Positions 1 to 11,417 of a DNA stretch of 64,000 nt are shown piece after piece (the first letter of the stretch is position 1; the number at the start of each line of letters is the position of its first letter). The notes below the pieces were generated by a model. The model worked only from the letters and a program-made list of their open reading frames with translations. It ran no database searches and had not been told where the DNA came from. Origin of the DNA: Swingsia samuiensis (lineage in GTDB: Bacteria > Pseudomonadota > Alphaproteobacteria > Acetobacterales > Acetobacteraceae); assembly GCF_006542355.1 (NCBI RefSeq), contig NZ_CP038141.1, positions 1,370,001 to 1,434,000 of the forward strand, in the 5' to 3' direction. The position numbers and the translations under genes were made by a program.

Positions 1-2512
<2,512 letters not shown>

Positions 2513-2603
2513 CTCTCACATCAACACATGCACAGAAATCAGTCACACTCCTCATTCAATACACCAACCCAATCACCACCCTCTCATGATAGGGTGAGCT
2601 AGA

Positions 2604-2722
2604 AGACCTGGTGGCTTTGGCGAGGGATCTACACCCGATCCCATCCCGAACTCGGACGTGAAAACCCTCAGCGCCTATGATACTGCACCTTAAGGTGCGG
2701 AAAAGTCGGTCGCCGCCAGGTC
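2604..2722 (+). rRNA. 5S ribosomal RNA
   Basis: The ends pair as the 5S helix I (CCTGGTGGC near 2607 with GCCGCCAGG at 2712-2720), and the internal stretch ACCCGATCCCATCCCGAACTC is the conserved 5S core. It follows the 23S end by about 90 bases, the usual bacterial rrn order. Ends are estimated to within a few bases. Confidence 0.95.
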
Positions 2723-2745
2723 CCCTAGCTTACCCTCAATCCTTA

Positions 2746-2785
2746 CCCCCGCATGATGTTTTTATCATGCGGGGGTTGGTTTTGT
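2746..2785 (+). terminator. rrn operon terminator hairpin
   Basis: A perfect 12-bp stem (2746-2757 with 2764-2775, GC-rich base) around a 6-base loop is followed by a T-rich tail. It lies 24 bases after the 5S gene and ends the rRNA operon. No tRNA-fMet gene follows the 5S before this hairpin. Confidence 0.85.
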
Positions 2786-2896
2786 GTACCCATTATAATT
2801 GGCACAATATAATAAAATTGTGGCGCCTTCTGCCAATGGAATGGTCATCATTACAGAATAATATCCTACTTAATGATTGTGAGTAGGATAGATTTT

Positions 2897-3733
2897 ATGA
2901 AGCAGAGAATTGCATTAGTCACAGGAGCATCTTCTGGGATTGGGGAAGCGACAGCTTTGGCTCTCCACAAGCAAGGGTATATTGTTTACGCAGCAGCTCG
3001 ACGGCTTGATCGTATGACGCATTTGGCAAAAGAAGGCATTCGTATTCTTTCTATGGATATAACGGATGAAGCGTCCATAAAAGATGGAGTGGAAGCAATT
3101 ATTGCTGGCGCTGGCCGGATAGATGTTCTGGTAAATAATGCGGGATATGGCTCTTACGGAGCAATTGAAGATGTTTCTATGGAGGAAGCGCGTTCACAAT
3201 TTGAGGTGAATATTTTTGGAGCAATGCGTTTAATCCAACTTATTTTGCCGACAATGCGTGCGCAGCGTTCTGGAACGATTGTTAATATTACTTCCATGGG
3301 GGGAAAAATATATACTCCTTTAGGAGGTTGGTATCATGGAACAAAGTTTGCCTTAGAGGCTTTAAGTGATTGTTTGAGAATGGAGGTGGAGCCGTTTGGG
3401 ATTAATGTCGTGGTGATAGAACCCGGAGGCATTAAGACGGAGTGGGGTGGGATTGCTGCTAAGAAATTGAGAGAAACCTCTGAGCAAGGCGTGTATCAAC
3501 GTCAAGCGCAAGCAGTGGCACATTCACTACAAAATGAAGCAAATGCTAAACTTCTGTCTTCACCAGAAGTAATTGCGAACACGATTGTAAAAGCAGTATC
3601 TATCCGAAAGCCCAAAACACGATATGCTGTTGGTTTTGGTGCAAAACCTTTGATTTTTTTACGTGCTTTATTATCAGATCGTTGTTTTGATAGTTTGATA
3701 CGTCGTGCAACGGGTGTATCAAAAGTGCTGTGA
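2897..3733 (+). CDS. SDR-family oxidoreductase
   Basis: A 278-residue short-chain dehydrogenase/reductase. The nucleotide-binding motif TGASSGIG is at residues 9-16, NNAG at 80-83, and the catalytic set Ser133, Tyr146 and Lys150 is present (YHGTK). This is the classical SDR pattern; an NADP preference is suggested by basic residues after the second strand (ARR). The substrate cannot be read from the sequence. I chose the ATG at 2897 because AGGA lies 8 bases upstream; an earlier in-frame start at 2873 has no ribosome binding site and adds residues before the first beta strand. It is followed 11 bases later by an AraC-type regulator on the same strand, so the two are probably co-transcribed. 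Confidence 0.9.
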   Translation: MKQRIALVTGASSGIGEATALALHKQGYIVYAAARRLDRMTHLAKEGIRILSMDITDEASIKDGVEAIIAGAGRIDVLVNNAGYGSYGAIEDVSMEEARSQFEVNIFGAMRLIQLILPTMRAQRSGTIVNITSMGGKIYTPLGGWYHGTKFALEALSDCLRMEVEPFGINVVVIEPGGIKTEWGGIAAKKLRETSEQGVYQRQAQAVAHSLQNEANAKLLSSPEVIANTIVKAVSIRKPKTRYAVGFGAKPLIFLRALLSDRCFDSLIRRATGVSKVL

Positions 3734-3744
3734 TAAGAGACATT

Positions 3745-4752
3745 ATGTCTAATCAGAGTGATAAATGTAAAATTCCGAAAGCCTTTTGGCGCGCTCTTGA
3801 AGAGTTTGGCTACACGCCGATGATGTTACTCAGACAAGCTCGCTTGCCATTAACTCTTCATCTGAGAGAACATAGTAGCATATCAACAGATCAATATTTT
3901 GCATTGATGCGAGGTGTGCAAGATTTGCTTCAGATCCCTGCAGTAGGGCTTAGAATGCTACAGCAGACAGATACATCTGTTTATCCCCCATCCAGTTTAG
4001 CTGCTTTTTATGCGCAGGATTATCGTGACGGTATTTATCGTTTAGCGCGCTATAAAAGATTGTGCACACCAGAAATTTTCAAGATTACGGAAAATGTTGG
4101 TGATACATGTACGATTGTTTTTGAGTGGCCTAGGGGGACGCAGGAAGAGCCTCAGATATTGGTTGATATTACATTGGCTATGCTGATTGAATTGGGACGA
4201 CGAGCAACGGGGCATAAAATTGTTCCGCGTCGTATAGAGCTGAAACAGCGCGATGAAGTGACACAAGCGCATAGGACGTATTTTGGGTGCCCAATAAAAA
4301 CAGGAGCGAAGCAGAATATGTTGGTGCTTGAGAGTGTAGATTGGGAGCGTCCTTTTTTTGGGCATAATCCAGAAATGTTAGCAATTTTAACACCAGCATT
4401 AAACGCAGCATTAGGAGAGGTGGAGGCTCATGCTTCTCTCGCAGAGCATATAAAGGTCATATTGAAACGTCGTTTAGCGAGTGGGCAGCCGACATTAACC
4501 GATTTAGCGCAAGAGCTGGGAGTAAGTGAGCGAACTTTACAACGCAGAATGATGGAAAAGGGTGTTACTTTCCGCTCTTTGCTTTCTGAAGCACGTCGTG
4601 AACTTGTGCATCATTTATTAGTAGATCCAGAAATGGATATTACGGAAGTAGCATGTTTATTAGGTTATCAGGATACGACTTCGTTCTATAGGGCTTTCCG
4701 TGAGTGGGAAGGTATTTCTCCAAACCGTTGGCGTGCGATGAATATGCATTAG
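3745..4752 (+). CDS. AraC-family transcriptional regulator
   Basis: A 335-residue protein. The N-terminal two thirds resemble the arabinose-binding-like domain of the OruR/ArgR-type AraC subgroup, and the last ~100 residues form the double helix-turn-helix. The first helix pair is near LTDLAQELGVSERTLQRRM and the second near DITEVACLLGYQDTTSFYRA. The ligand is unknown. The ATG at 3745 is preferred; a GTG at 3730 in the same frame overlaps the stop of the SDR gene and is less likely. Downstream of an SDR gene, a local regulator of that enzyme or of linked genes is plausible, but no target site was identified. Confidence 0.88.
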   Translation: MSNQSDKCKIPKAFWRALEEFGYTPMMLLRQARLPLTLHLREHSSISTDQYFALMRGVQDLLQIPAVGLRMLQQTDTSVYPPSSLAAFYAQDYRDGIYRLARYKRLCTPEIFKITENVGDTCTIVFEWPRGTQEEPQILVDITLAMLIELGRRATGHKIVPRRIELKQRDEVTQAHRTYFGCPIKTGAKQNMLVLESVDWERPFFGHNPEMLAILTPALNAALGEVEAHASLAEHIKVILKRRLASGQPTLTDLAQELGVSERTLQRRMMEKGVTFRSLLSEARRELVHHLLVDPEMDITEVACLLGYQDTTSFYRAFREWEGISPNRWRAMNMH

Positions 4753-4797
4753 ACCTACATTCTTTATACAGAATGTAGGTCTGCCTTTTATTTTTTA
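4751..4797 (+). terminator. Terminator between convergent genes
   Basis: A perfect 12-bp stem (4751-4762 with 4771-4782) has an 8-base loop and is followed by GCCTTTTATTTTTT. It begins inside the stop codon of the AraC gene and ends the SDR-regulator transcript. The T-rich tail overlaps the end of the opposing GTPase gene. Confidence 0.85.
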
Positions 4798-5972
4798 GGC
4801 GTGTTTTTCTTATTTCTTTTGATTGTTGTAGAGAGTTGTTCAAAAGCTTTATTGGCGGAGATGGGTTCGTTTATACCCTCACGTAGATTTTGTTCGGTCA
4901 GGTTTTGAAGAACCTCTATGTAAGATTCCCCAATGAGAGATGTAACCGTGGCTGCGGATGTGCCAGAAATGGCTCCCCCAAGAGCACTTCCTGCTACGGG
5001 AATACATTTGAGAAAAGAACCGACCACAGCTTTAGCTGCCATACCAGCAAGGATGGGGGTAGCAACGGATGTGATAACACTTTTCCAGTTGGTTCCTTCT
5101 GTGTTCACACCATAAAGGTTACCAATTTTATAGAGCATGGTCCCTTGGATGGGGGCAAGAGAAAGAAAGTCTGATCCGGGGATAGGGACGGAAGCGGCAG
5201 CCGTGGCAGCGCCTGCAGACCATTTTACAATTTCATGAGCGGTGTTTTGTTTAAGGACAAGGGCTTCAGGATTGTGGATTGCAAGAGCTTGAGCAAAGCC
5301 GCTTCTTTTCGTTTTTGGAAGGAGACGGCTCGTTTCTTGCATGAGTTTGCCAAGACCCTTGGAGTTTTGGCCGCTTATGTTTTGTGTATTTTCTTTATCT
5401 AAAGCACAGACGAGAATAATGTTTTCTGCTGCTTTTCCAAGTGTTTCACGGAGATGGTTGCGTAAAGTAGCTTCAGGAGTATCATTTTGGAAATCATTCT
5501 CATGGAAATGACTCCCACGTGTTAAAACAATAATAACAGGGATGCCTGAATTATGGATGGTTTGGATAAGATTGATTTCACTCTCATCGATATGTTCGCT
5601 TGAGGCATCAATACAGAACCATGCAAGGTTAACAGCATCTTTTTCTTCGCCTGTGCTATTGTGACCTTTAATGTATTTTTCTAAATCGGTTTGAATTTCT
5701 TGATAATTATGAGTGCTGATGTTTTTTGTTTCAGCAATAATGAGAGGAAATCCTTCAATTTGGTATTCTGTAATGTCGGATGTAATAGCACGACCATCAC
5801 CAAACTCATTTTGAGATTTTAGAAGAAGTTGATTGAGAAGTGTTGTTTTTCCAACTCCTGATTTCCCTGTAATAACAATACGGGATTTTCCAATTTTTTT
5901 AAGCTGTTCCTGTTGTTTCCCTAATATGTCTTTGGCCATATTAAGAACGGTTTCTGCATTATGACTTGTCAT
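4788..5972 (-). CDS. P-loop GTPase with C-terminal DUF697-like region
   Basis: A 394-residue protein. A clear P-loop (GKSGVGKTT, residues 36-44) opens a G domain of about 200 residues. The usual DxxG (G3) position reads ETKN and the NKxD (G4) position reads LTRG, so two guanine-nucleotide motifs are degenerate. The C-terminal half contains VPIPGSDFLSLAPIQGTM and further hydrophobic Gly/Ala-rich stretches, as in DUF697 proteins (YcjF-type and related GTPases), which suggests membrane association. An AAGAGAT stretch before the ATG can serve as ribosome binding site. It stands alone between a convergent AraC gene and the dehydrogenase operon. Function unknown. Confidence 0.75.
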   Translation of the reverse strand: MTSHNAETVLNMAKDILGKQQEQLKKIGKSRIVITGKSGVGKTTLLNQLLLKSQNEFGDGRAITSDITEYQIEGFPLIIAETKNISTHNYQEIQTDLEKYIKGHNSTGEEKDAVNLAWFCIDASSEHIDESEINLIQTIHNSGIPVIIVLTRGSHFHENDFQNDTPEATLRNHLRETLGKAAENIILVCALDKENTQNISGQNSKGLGKLMQETSRLLPKTKRSGFAQALAIHNPEALVLKQNTAHEIVKWSAGAATAAASVPIPGSDFLSLAPIQGTMLYKIGNLYGVNTEGTNWKSVITSVATPILAGMAAKAVVGSFLKCIPVAGSALGGAISGTSAATVTSLIGESYIEVLQNLTEQNLREGINEPISANKAFEQLSTTIKRNKKNTPKK

Positions 5973-6111
5973 GTAAATATCTCTTATCTCTTTGATTCAG
6001 GGTTATTTTTAACAAGAATAGAGCCTCTATTATATGGAGAAAAAGAGTATATTACGAATGTAATTAAATAATTCCCGAACGGATATTTATCGGCCCGGGA
6101 AAATATGTGTT

Positions 6112-7263
6112 CTATGGGCGTGCGCGTTCAATATCAGCACCACCACCCGGCAAGGGGGCTGCACCCGCAGAGGCTAAAGAATGACCATCCCATTTAAAGG
6201 TCATGACGCTATGATCCATCATGCCTTGCGTGATGATTTCAGATCCATCGGGAGAGAAAACCAGCCCTTGTGGCCAAAGAGGCCCTTTGGCTTGTGCTTG
6301 TTGTGACAGATGTCCGTTCGAGAATGAAAAGACTGTTACAATTCCTTCAGGGTGATAGAGCGGGTTGTTAGGTTGCATTGTCGAGCCGTTTTGAGAAACA
6401 ACCGCAACAGACTGACCATCTGGTGAAATATCCAGCCCTTCAGGAGCATTAGGGACGGTAACGCGTTGGATCTCTTTGAAAGGCTCAGTTTCAAGGTTAA
6501 AAACAACAACAGACCCAGGCAAACCTTTGCCGTGGCCCAAAAGATTCATCAGTGCATAATGACCATCTTTGGTGACCCGAATAGTCCACGGGCCATGTTC
6601 AATCATGAGGGGTTTAGGATTTACCGTGACCTGATCACCATTAATCTGGATGATGTAAGCCCGGTCTGTTTGCCATAAACTCACAAGAGCACGTTTGCCA
6701 TCGGGAAAAATCTCGAGACCTGATGGAAATCCAAAACCTGGCAACGTGATAACCTTACGGTTGCCAAGCTTACCATTTTGATAGGTGAACCACGTCAAAA
6801 CACCTGACTTCCCATTGGCGACAAGAAGATGTTGGCCATCAGGTGTAAACCGCATGGTGGTCACGCCGGGAGCGGAAGCTATTTGTTGTAAAAGACGTGG
6901 CTTATTGGTGTCTGAGATATCAATGAGGCTAATAAGATCATCTGGAACAATTTTATTGCTTGTAGTATCTGGCTTTGCAGCAGCAGAGATCAGAGCAGTT
7001 TTTCCATCATGGGTGAAGGTGAGTGCGGTTGGAGGACCAACGACACTCGCGGGAACGTTGATGCTGGATTGAACGTGCCAAATGCCTTGTGCATTTTTTT
7101 CTAAGATGGAAAGAGAATCAGGCTGCAAGGGGTGAGGGAGCACCTGAACAGCATTTTGCAAAGTGGTGTGACCGTCATTAGCGGAAATGACGGTTTGTGC
7201 AAAACTGGGAGTATTTGCAAGGATAAGAGCCGCTGAGAGGCTGGCAAACCATGTTTTTTTCAT
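6112..7263 (-). CDS. Secreted YncE-like beta-propeller protein
   Basis: A 383-residue protein with an N-terminal Sec signal peptide (cleavage likely after SFAQ, about residue 23). The rest is built from repeated FTPDGQ, FPDGKRA, SPDGQS and FSPDGS blade motifs, typical of the seven-bladed YVTN/lactonase-like propeller. It starts 21 bases after the cytochrome c gene on the same strand, so it belongs to the dehydrogenase operon. Proteins of this fold can be lactonases or simple binding proteins. A lactonase acting on the lactone made by a sugar dehydrogenase is an attractive inference, but no catalytic residues could be assigned. Confidence 0.75.
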   Translation of the reverse strand: MKKTWFASLSAALILANTPSFAQTVISANDGHTTLQNAVQVLPHPLQPDSLSILEKNAQGIWHVQSSINVPASVVGPPTALTFTHDGKTALISAAAKPDTTSNKIVPDDLISLIDISDTNKPRLLQQIASAPGVTTMRFTPDGQHLLVANGKSGVLTWFTYQNGKLGNRKVITLPGFGFPSGLEIFPDGKRALVSLWQTDRAYIIQINGDQVTVNPKPLMIEHGPWTIRVTKDGHYALMNLLGHGKGLPGSVVVFNLETEPFKEIQRVTVPNAPEGLDISPDGQSVAVVSQNGSTMQPNNPLYHPEGIVTVFSFSNGHLSQQAQAKGPLWPQGLVFSPDGSEIITQGMMDHSVMTFKWDGHSLASAGAAPLPGGGADIERARP

Positions 7264-7284
7264 GTTCTTAGAAACTCTGGTTGA

Positions 7285-8733
7285 TTACTTTTTTCGTTGT
7301 ATTCTTTTCAGAACTATAATTCCGAGGCTAATCACGATCACAAGACCGAAGATCATAGCTGGTGCGATATAAGGGCCAATCTGAGCAAGAAGTGGCTTGG
7401 GGCCCCCTGTTCGAATAATATGAACATCTTCCGCTTTGATAATTACAGCAGGATTACCAAATTGCTGCTCAACGTAATTGGCGATATCGGCAATATCTTG
7501 GTCAGAAAGGGAGTCAACGAATGACCCTTTGCCAAAGCCCGGCATGTAAACAGTATGACCGTTTACAGTCCGGCGGATACCCATCAAAATCGTAGTAATA
7601 AGGTTATCTGGGTATGGTGCGCCAAGAGCAGTATTATGAAAGAGCTGTGGGTAGTAATGATCGGGGCTACCCTCTCCTGTTGGGCGATGGCATGCCGCGC
7701 ATTCGGCAGAAAAGAGTTCTTCTCCGTGGTTGCGGGTATTAAGGGCTAATCCACGAACAGAAGCTTCTTCGTTTGATTTCTTGCCATATGTGTCCCGAGC
7801 GGCTTGAACACCGGGGTTCGCATAAGCTGGAAATTGTTTAATATAGGTAGCGATAGCCTTTAGATCTGCATCACTAAGGTGCTGGAAGCTGTGTTCAATT
7901 GCTTCTGCCATTGGCCCCCCAGCTTGAGATTTTCCCGGAAGGTCCCCAGTTTTGAGATAAGTGACAAGCTCATCATTGCTCCATGTCCCAATGCCACTTT
8001 TCGGATCTGAGGTAATGTTTGGAGCATACCATGATGATAAGGATGCCCCAGAAAGAGCCATACTGCCACGTTCAGCCATGAGAGCATTGCGGGGCGTGTG
8101 ACAGGTGTCACAATGAGCCAGCGCAATAGCGAGGTAATGTCCTTTATTGACTTCGTTCGACTGTGTAGGGTCAGGTTTGAAACGGGTATTATCTAAAAAG
8201 AGCAGGTTCCACCCGATCATGGACATACGAATGTTAAAGGGGAAGGGAAGTTTTGTCGTGGGAGCGGCAACGTCTACAGATTGCACTTTGAGCATGAAGT
8301 AAGCGTAGAGTGCGAGGATATCGTTATCGCTTAGCTTGGTATACGAGGTATAGGGCATCGCAGGGTAGAGATGAGCCCCATCAGCGCGGATACCCTCTCG
8401 GAGAGCATGTTTAAATTCTTTAAACGTGTAAAGACCAATACCATAGCGTTTTGACGGTGTAATATTTGTTGAGAAAATAGGGCCAAAAGGAGAGGCTATC
8501 CCATACCCACCTGCGTATGCTTTCCCGCCATTCGGGGCTGTATGACAGGCAGCGCAGTCCGCAGCTATTGCAAGATAGTGTCCGCGTTCTATGGTCGCAT
8601 TGTCGGCATTTATCGTAGTGTCATCATGGTTTAAGCTTTGCGCATACAGAGGTGATCTGAAGCATGCGAGAGCCACGATGGCAACAGATAGTCCTTTTAA
8701 GACAGGGCGTATGGGAGTGAGGAACAATGTCAT
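7285..8733 (-). CDS. Tri-haem cytochrome c subunit of membrane-bound dehydrogenase
   Basis: A 482-residue protein with a signal peptide and three haem c sites: CAACH at 60-64, CDTCH at 208-212 and CAACH at 345-349. A C-terminal transmembrane helix (about 456-475) is followed by basic residues. This is the architecture of the cytochrome subunit of acetic-acid-bacterial gluconate, 2-ketogluconate, sorbitol and fructose dehydrogenases, which passes electrons from the flavoprotein to ubiquinone on the periplasmic face. Its start overlaps the end of the large-subunit gene by 4 bases, giving translational coupling. It depends on the Ccm system encoded at 44448-49686. Confidence 0.92.
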   Translation of the reverse strand: MTLFLTPIRPVLKGLSVAIVALACFRSPLYAQSLNHDDTTINADNATIERGHYLAIAADCAACHTAPNGGKAYAGGYGIASPFGPIFSTNITPSKRYGIGLYTFKEFKHALREGIRADGAHLYPAMPYTSYTKLSDNDILALYAYFMLKVQSVDVAAPTTKLPFPFNIRMSMIGWNLLFLDNTRFKPDPTQSNEVNKGHYLAIALAHCDTCHTPRNALMAERGSMALSGASLSSWYAPNITSDPKSGIGTWSNDELVTYLKTGDLPGKSQAGGPMAEAIEHSFQHLSDADLKAIATYIKQFPAYANPGVQAARDTYGKKSNEEASVRGLALNTRNHGEELFSAECAACHRPTGEGSPDHYYPQLFHNTALGAPYPDNLITTILMGIRRTVNGHTVYMPGFGKGSFVDSLSDQDIADIANYVEQQFGNPAVIIKAEDVHIIRTGGPKPLLAQIGPYIAPAMIFGLVIVISLGIIVLKRIQRKK

Positions 8734-10388
8734 GCGCCGGCCTTTGCAAGATCAGATTTAATGGAATCAGCGGCTTTAAGGCCAAGAGCCGCCATGCTGA
8801 GAGTGGTGTTTACGACGCTAGCAGAAGGCATTGCTCCTCCACCTGGGAGCCACAGATTAGCGTGGTCATGGGTGCGGCAATTACCATCGACGACGGAATC
8901 ATGAGGGTTATTACCCATGATCGTTCCGCCCATGATATGGTTGTTGGCGTTATAATCGGTGGTGATGTGAAGTTCCGTTCCGCCCAACAATCCTGCAATC
9001 TGTTTTACTTGCGAATGCACGGAATCAAGCGCGTTCCGGACATAATCTCCGACATCATAATGAATGTCAGGGCAAGCGAGGCCCATTGGGTCTTTGCGGC
9101 TTTTACTAAGTGTGAGGCGGTTATTGGGGTTTGGTAACGGTTCAAGACTGATGGATAGATCGACGCCACAGGCTGCACGGCGGCGGATCTCATCATTTAA
9201 GTCTTTTCCGACTAAGCCAAGTTTAAGGGCCTGTTCGGTTGCTGGAGCAACACGGCTAATGTTGTTGAGGATCATTTTATTGGCAGAGTAGTGACTTCGG
9301 AAGTCACCATCCCGCGGGCCGACGATGCAGCTACTTTGAGCAGGACCACGGCCAAACCACAAAGGTTCATTTGCAAGAAAGGACGCATGGACACCAGAGT
9401 GATCCATCATATTGCGGCCAACTTGATCAGATGAATTGGCAATTCCGTTCGGGTTACGGCTATTGGCGGCGAGGAGGAGGAGGCGAGGTGTTTCGATCCC
9501 GTTGCAAGCGAGAGCGAATGTTTTGCCAGATGCTTTATGGGATTTGCGCTCTGCATCATACCAATGAACGGCGGTTATGCGGTTATTTTCGTCTGTGTCG
9601 ATTTTATAAACAATGGCTTGATCAATGGTCACAGCACCCTTGGCTTCGGCTTTTTCTATATGTTGGATGCCGCTATACATAGCGCCGATTGGGCAAATTG
9701 GTTGGCAGTTATTGTTGCCACAACAGGCGGGACGATCATCAAACGGCTGGATACTACGCCCTTGTGGGATTGGAACAAGGTGAAAGCCGTGAGGGTTTAC
9801 AATTTCCGCAACACGCCGATCTCCGTAGCCAAAAGGGATCATATCGCGTGGGTAAGGGCGGCTGCGCTCTTGGGGAGATTGTAAGGCTTTATCATGAGGG
9901 CCAGAAACCCCCATTTCTTCTTCAGCGCGGCAGTAATAGGGCTCAAGATCTTGATAGGAAATAGGCCAATCACGCCCGACGCCATAACGCGTTTTCATTT
10001 CGAAATCGACAGGAAGGTGGCGCCAGCATGATGCTGCCCAGTGCCAAGTTGTTCCGCCTACGGTTCGAAGGTAGCCTTGCTTGAACGCTGAACCATTGGG
10101 GCCGGAGAGCCCCACATAATCATTCGGTGGGAAATAAAGAGGGGCTTGAGCGAGAGGAGACTGGGGGTAAAGGCCTTGGAAGTCTGAATGGAGGCGGTTG
10201 TGAAAGGACATATTGCGCCAATTCTCAACGAAAGTCTCACGTTTGAGGCGCAAACCTGCTTCTAGAATAACGACAGAATGGCCAGCAGAAGCTAGTTCAT
10301 GAGCGATCATCCCGCCGACAACGCCGGAGCCTACAATAACAACATCGGCCGAGACATCTCCATTGGAGGAGAACTGAGGTTTAGGCAC
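8730..10388 (-). CDS. GMC-type FAD dehydrogenase large subunit
   Basis: A 552-residue GMC oxidoreductase. The FAD-binding motif VIVGSGVVGGMIAHELA is near residues 17-33 and the C-terminal region holds NHIMGGTIMG and PGGGAMPSASVVN. Cys222, Cys223, Cys228 and Cys232 (CC-x4-C-x3-C) match the cysteine pattern that carries the [3Fe-4S] cluster in FAD-glucose dehydrogenase and related enzymes. It oxidises a sugar, sugar acid or polyol in the periplasm and hands electrons to the cytochrome subunit. Order small-large-cytochrome fits sldSLC, gnd or kgd operons, and the substrate cannot be decided from sequence alone. It lies 2 bases after the small-subunit gene. Confidence 0.93.
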   Translation of the reverse strand: MPKPQFSSNGDVSADVVIVGSGVVGGMIAHELASAGHSVVILEAGLRLKRETFVENWRNMSFHNRLHSDFQGLYPQSPLAQAPLYFPPNDYVGLSGPNGSAFKQGYLRTVGGTTWHWAASCWRHLPVDFEMKTRYGVGRDWPISYQDLEPYYCRAEEEMGVSGPHDKALQSPQERSRPYPRDMIPFGYGDRRVAEIVNPHGFHLVPIPQGRSIQPFDDRPACCGNNNCQPICPIGAMYSGIQHIEKAEAKGAVTIDQAIVYKIDTDENNRITAVHWYDAERKSHKASGKTFALACNGIETPRLLLLAANSRNPNGIANSSDQVGRNMMDHSGVHASFLANEPLWFGRGPAQSSCIVGPRDGDFRSHYSANKMILNNISRVAPATEQALKLGLVGKDLNDEIRRRAACGVDLSISLEPLPNPNNRLTLSKSRKDPMGLACPDIHYDVGDYVRNALDSVHSQVKQIAGLLGGTELHITTDYNANNHIMGGTIMGNNPHDSVVDGNCRTHDHANLWLPGGGAMPSASVVNTTLSMAALGLKAADSIKSDLAKAGA

Positions 10389-10390
10389 GA

Positions 10391-11083
10391 TTAGCGCTCC
10401 TTATGAGGTAATGGAATATGAGGGCCTGATTTAGGAATAATAGGTTTTAAGGCCGGAGTTTGAGGAAGATTTTGAGGAGCAGTAACCGCCACTGGAACCG
10501 GTGCTGCGGGTTCTTTTGGGAGAGGAGCGTGGGTTGGAACACCTAAAGGAGGGGGAGCAGCTGTCCACCAGCCCGGTTCATTGAAACAATAGGTGGGAAC
10601 GGGCAAAGCATCCTGTGTGGGTTGATACATGAGGGCATCCATATACGCGACCATCGGAGCGTTTGTTTTGTCCTCTGTGGAGCCCATGTACCATGCGGCA
10701 TTGAGAAGAAGCAGATCATCACGGTGAGAGCCTGCATGAGCCAGCAGGTCTTGAGGAGATTGGTTCGGTGCGAGAAGAGTATGGAGGTTACGTACTTTTT
10801 CTTTAAAATCAGGAAATGTAAGTTCCATTGCCGAAAAAAGCCGACGAGCTAGAATAGGGTCAAGGGATGAATGTCCGGTAATGGTTTGAGAAATGGCGAG
10901 GAATGCTGTTTCATCTGTAGATGGCTCATCAAGAGTTGCCGCGAAAGCAGAGTTATTGTTTGCTCCTAAATGAGCAAGGACGGCGGCAAGGCCAGTCAGG
11001 AGTGTTCCCTTCATCATAGTACGGCGATTAAGAGGCCGGTTTTGATTTGATGTGGTGGATTGGGGAGGGATTTGAGTATTCAA
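10391..11083 (-). CDS. Dehydrogenase small subunit, Tat-exported, with Pro-rich tail
   Basis: A 230-residue protein of the gluconate dehydrogenase gamma / sorbitol dehydrogenase small-subunit family. A twin-arginine signal is visible (NRRTMMKG, Arg20-Arg21, then a hydrophobic stretch ending FAA), fitting its role in carrying the folded FAD subunit through the Tat pore. The start is TTG; the first ATG (residue 23) would remove the arginine pair, so the longer form is preferred despite a poor ribosome binding site. The last ~60 residues are unusually rich in Pro and Ala and may be a linker or a contact site. First gene of the operon. Its 5' end is also the left boundary of the tandem repeat (fossils at 13229-13272 and 15419-15462). 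Confidence 0.85.
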   Translation of the reverse strand: MNTQIPPQSTTSNQNRPLNRRTMMKGTLLTGLAAVLAHLGANNNSAFAATLDEPSTDETAFLAISQTITGHSSLDPILARRLFSAMELTFPDFKEKVRNLHTLLAPNQSPQDLLAHAGSHRDDLLLLNAAWYMGSTEDKTNAPMVAYMDALMYQPTQDALPVPTYCFNEPGWWTAAPPPLGVPTHAPLPKEPAAPVPVAVTAPQNLPQTPALKPIIPKSGPHIPLPHKER

Positions 11084-11371
11084 TTTAAGATCAATCGCTT
11101 GAGGATATGTAATGAAGGTACATTATGATAAAAATGAGATGATCATTTAACTTTATAAATGCAAGATGGAGTATTGTTGGTAAAAAATGTGTAAAAAAGA
11201 GGAAAAATATAAAATAAATTCATTTTCAATAAGCCATTAATTTTTCTATACGTAAAAGACAAGCTTTATTTGCATTATTATAGGAATAATAACCATATCT
11301 TGTATGTTCAATAATATGTGATTGAACAAGTAAAAAGGTATTTTTCTTAAAATATGGTTTAACTCTTGAAT
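11084..11371 (-). promoter_or_regulatory. AT-rich upstream region of the dehydrogenase operon
   Basis: About 290 very AT-rich bases lie between the 291 aa gene and the dehydrogenase operon and should hold the operon promoter, reading leftward. No convincing -35/-10 pair could be singled out. The same stretch recurs almost unchanged at 13273-13560 and 15463-15750, where the dehydrogenase gene it once served is reduced to a fossil. Confidence 0.45.
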
Positions 11372-11407
11372 TTAAGAGAAAGAGAAGATTATCGCACTTT
11401 CTCTTAA
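11372..11407 (-). terminator. Hairpin after 291 aa gene, copy A
   Basis: An 11-bp inverted repeat (11372-11382 with 11397-11407, TTAAGAGAAAG / CTTTCTCTTAA) lies 10 bases past the stop of the 291 aa gene. The loop is 14 bases and there is no strong T-tract, so termination is likely but not certain. It is preserved in all three units. Confidence 0.5.
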
Positions 11408-11417
11408 GAGAGGGGCA

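Noticed and set aside
2794-2813. Two TATAAT hexamers upstream of the SDR gene
   Set aside because: No -35 element at acceptable spacing; too weak to annotate as a promoter.
2677-2886. Frame of 69 codons over the 5S gene and its terminator
   Set aside because: It overlaps the 5S RNA and the hairpin; composition is not protein-like.
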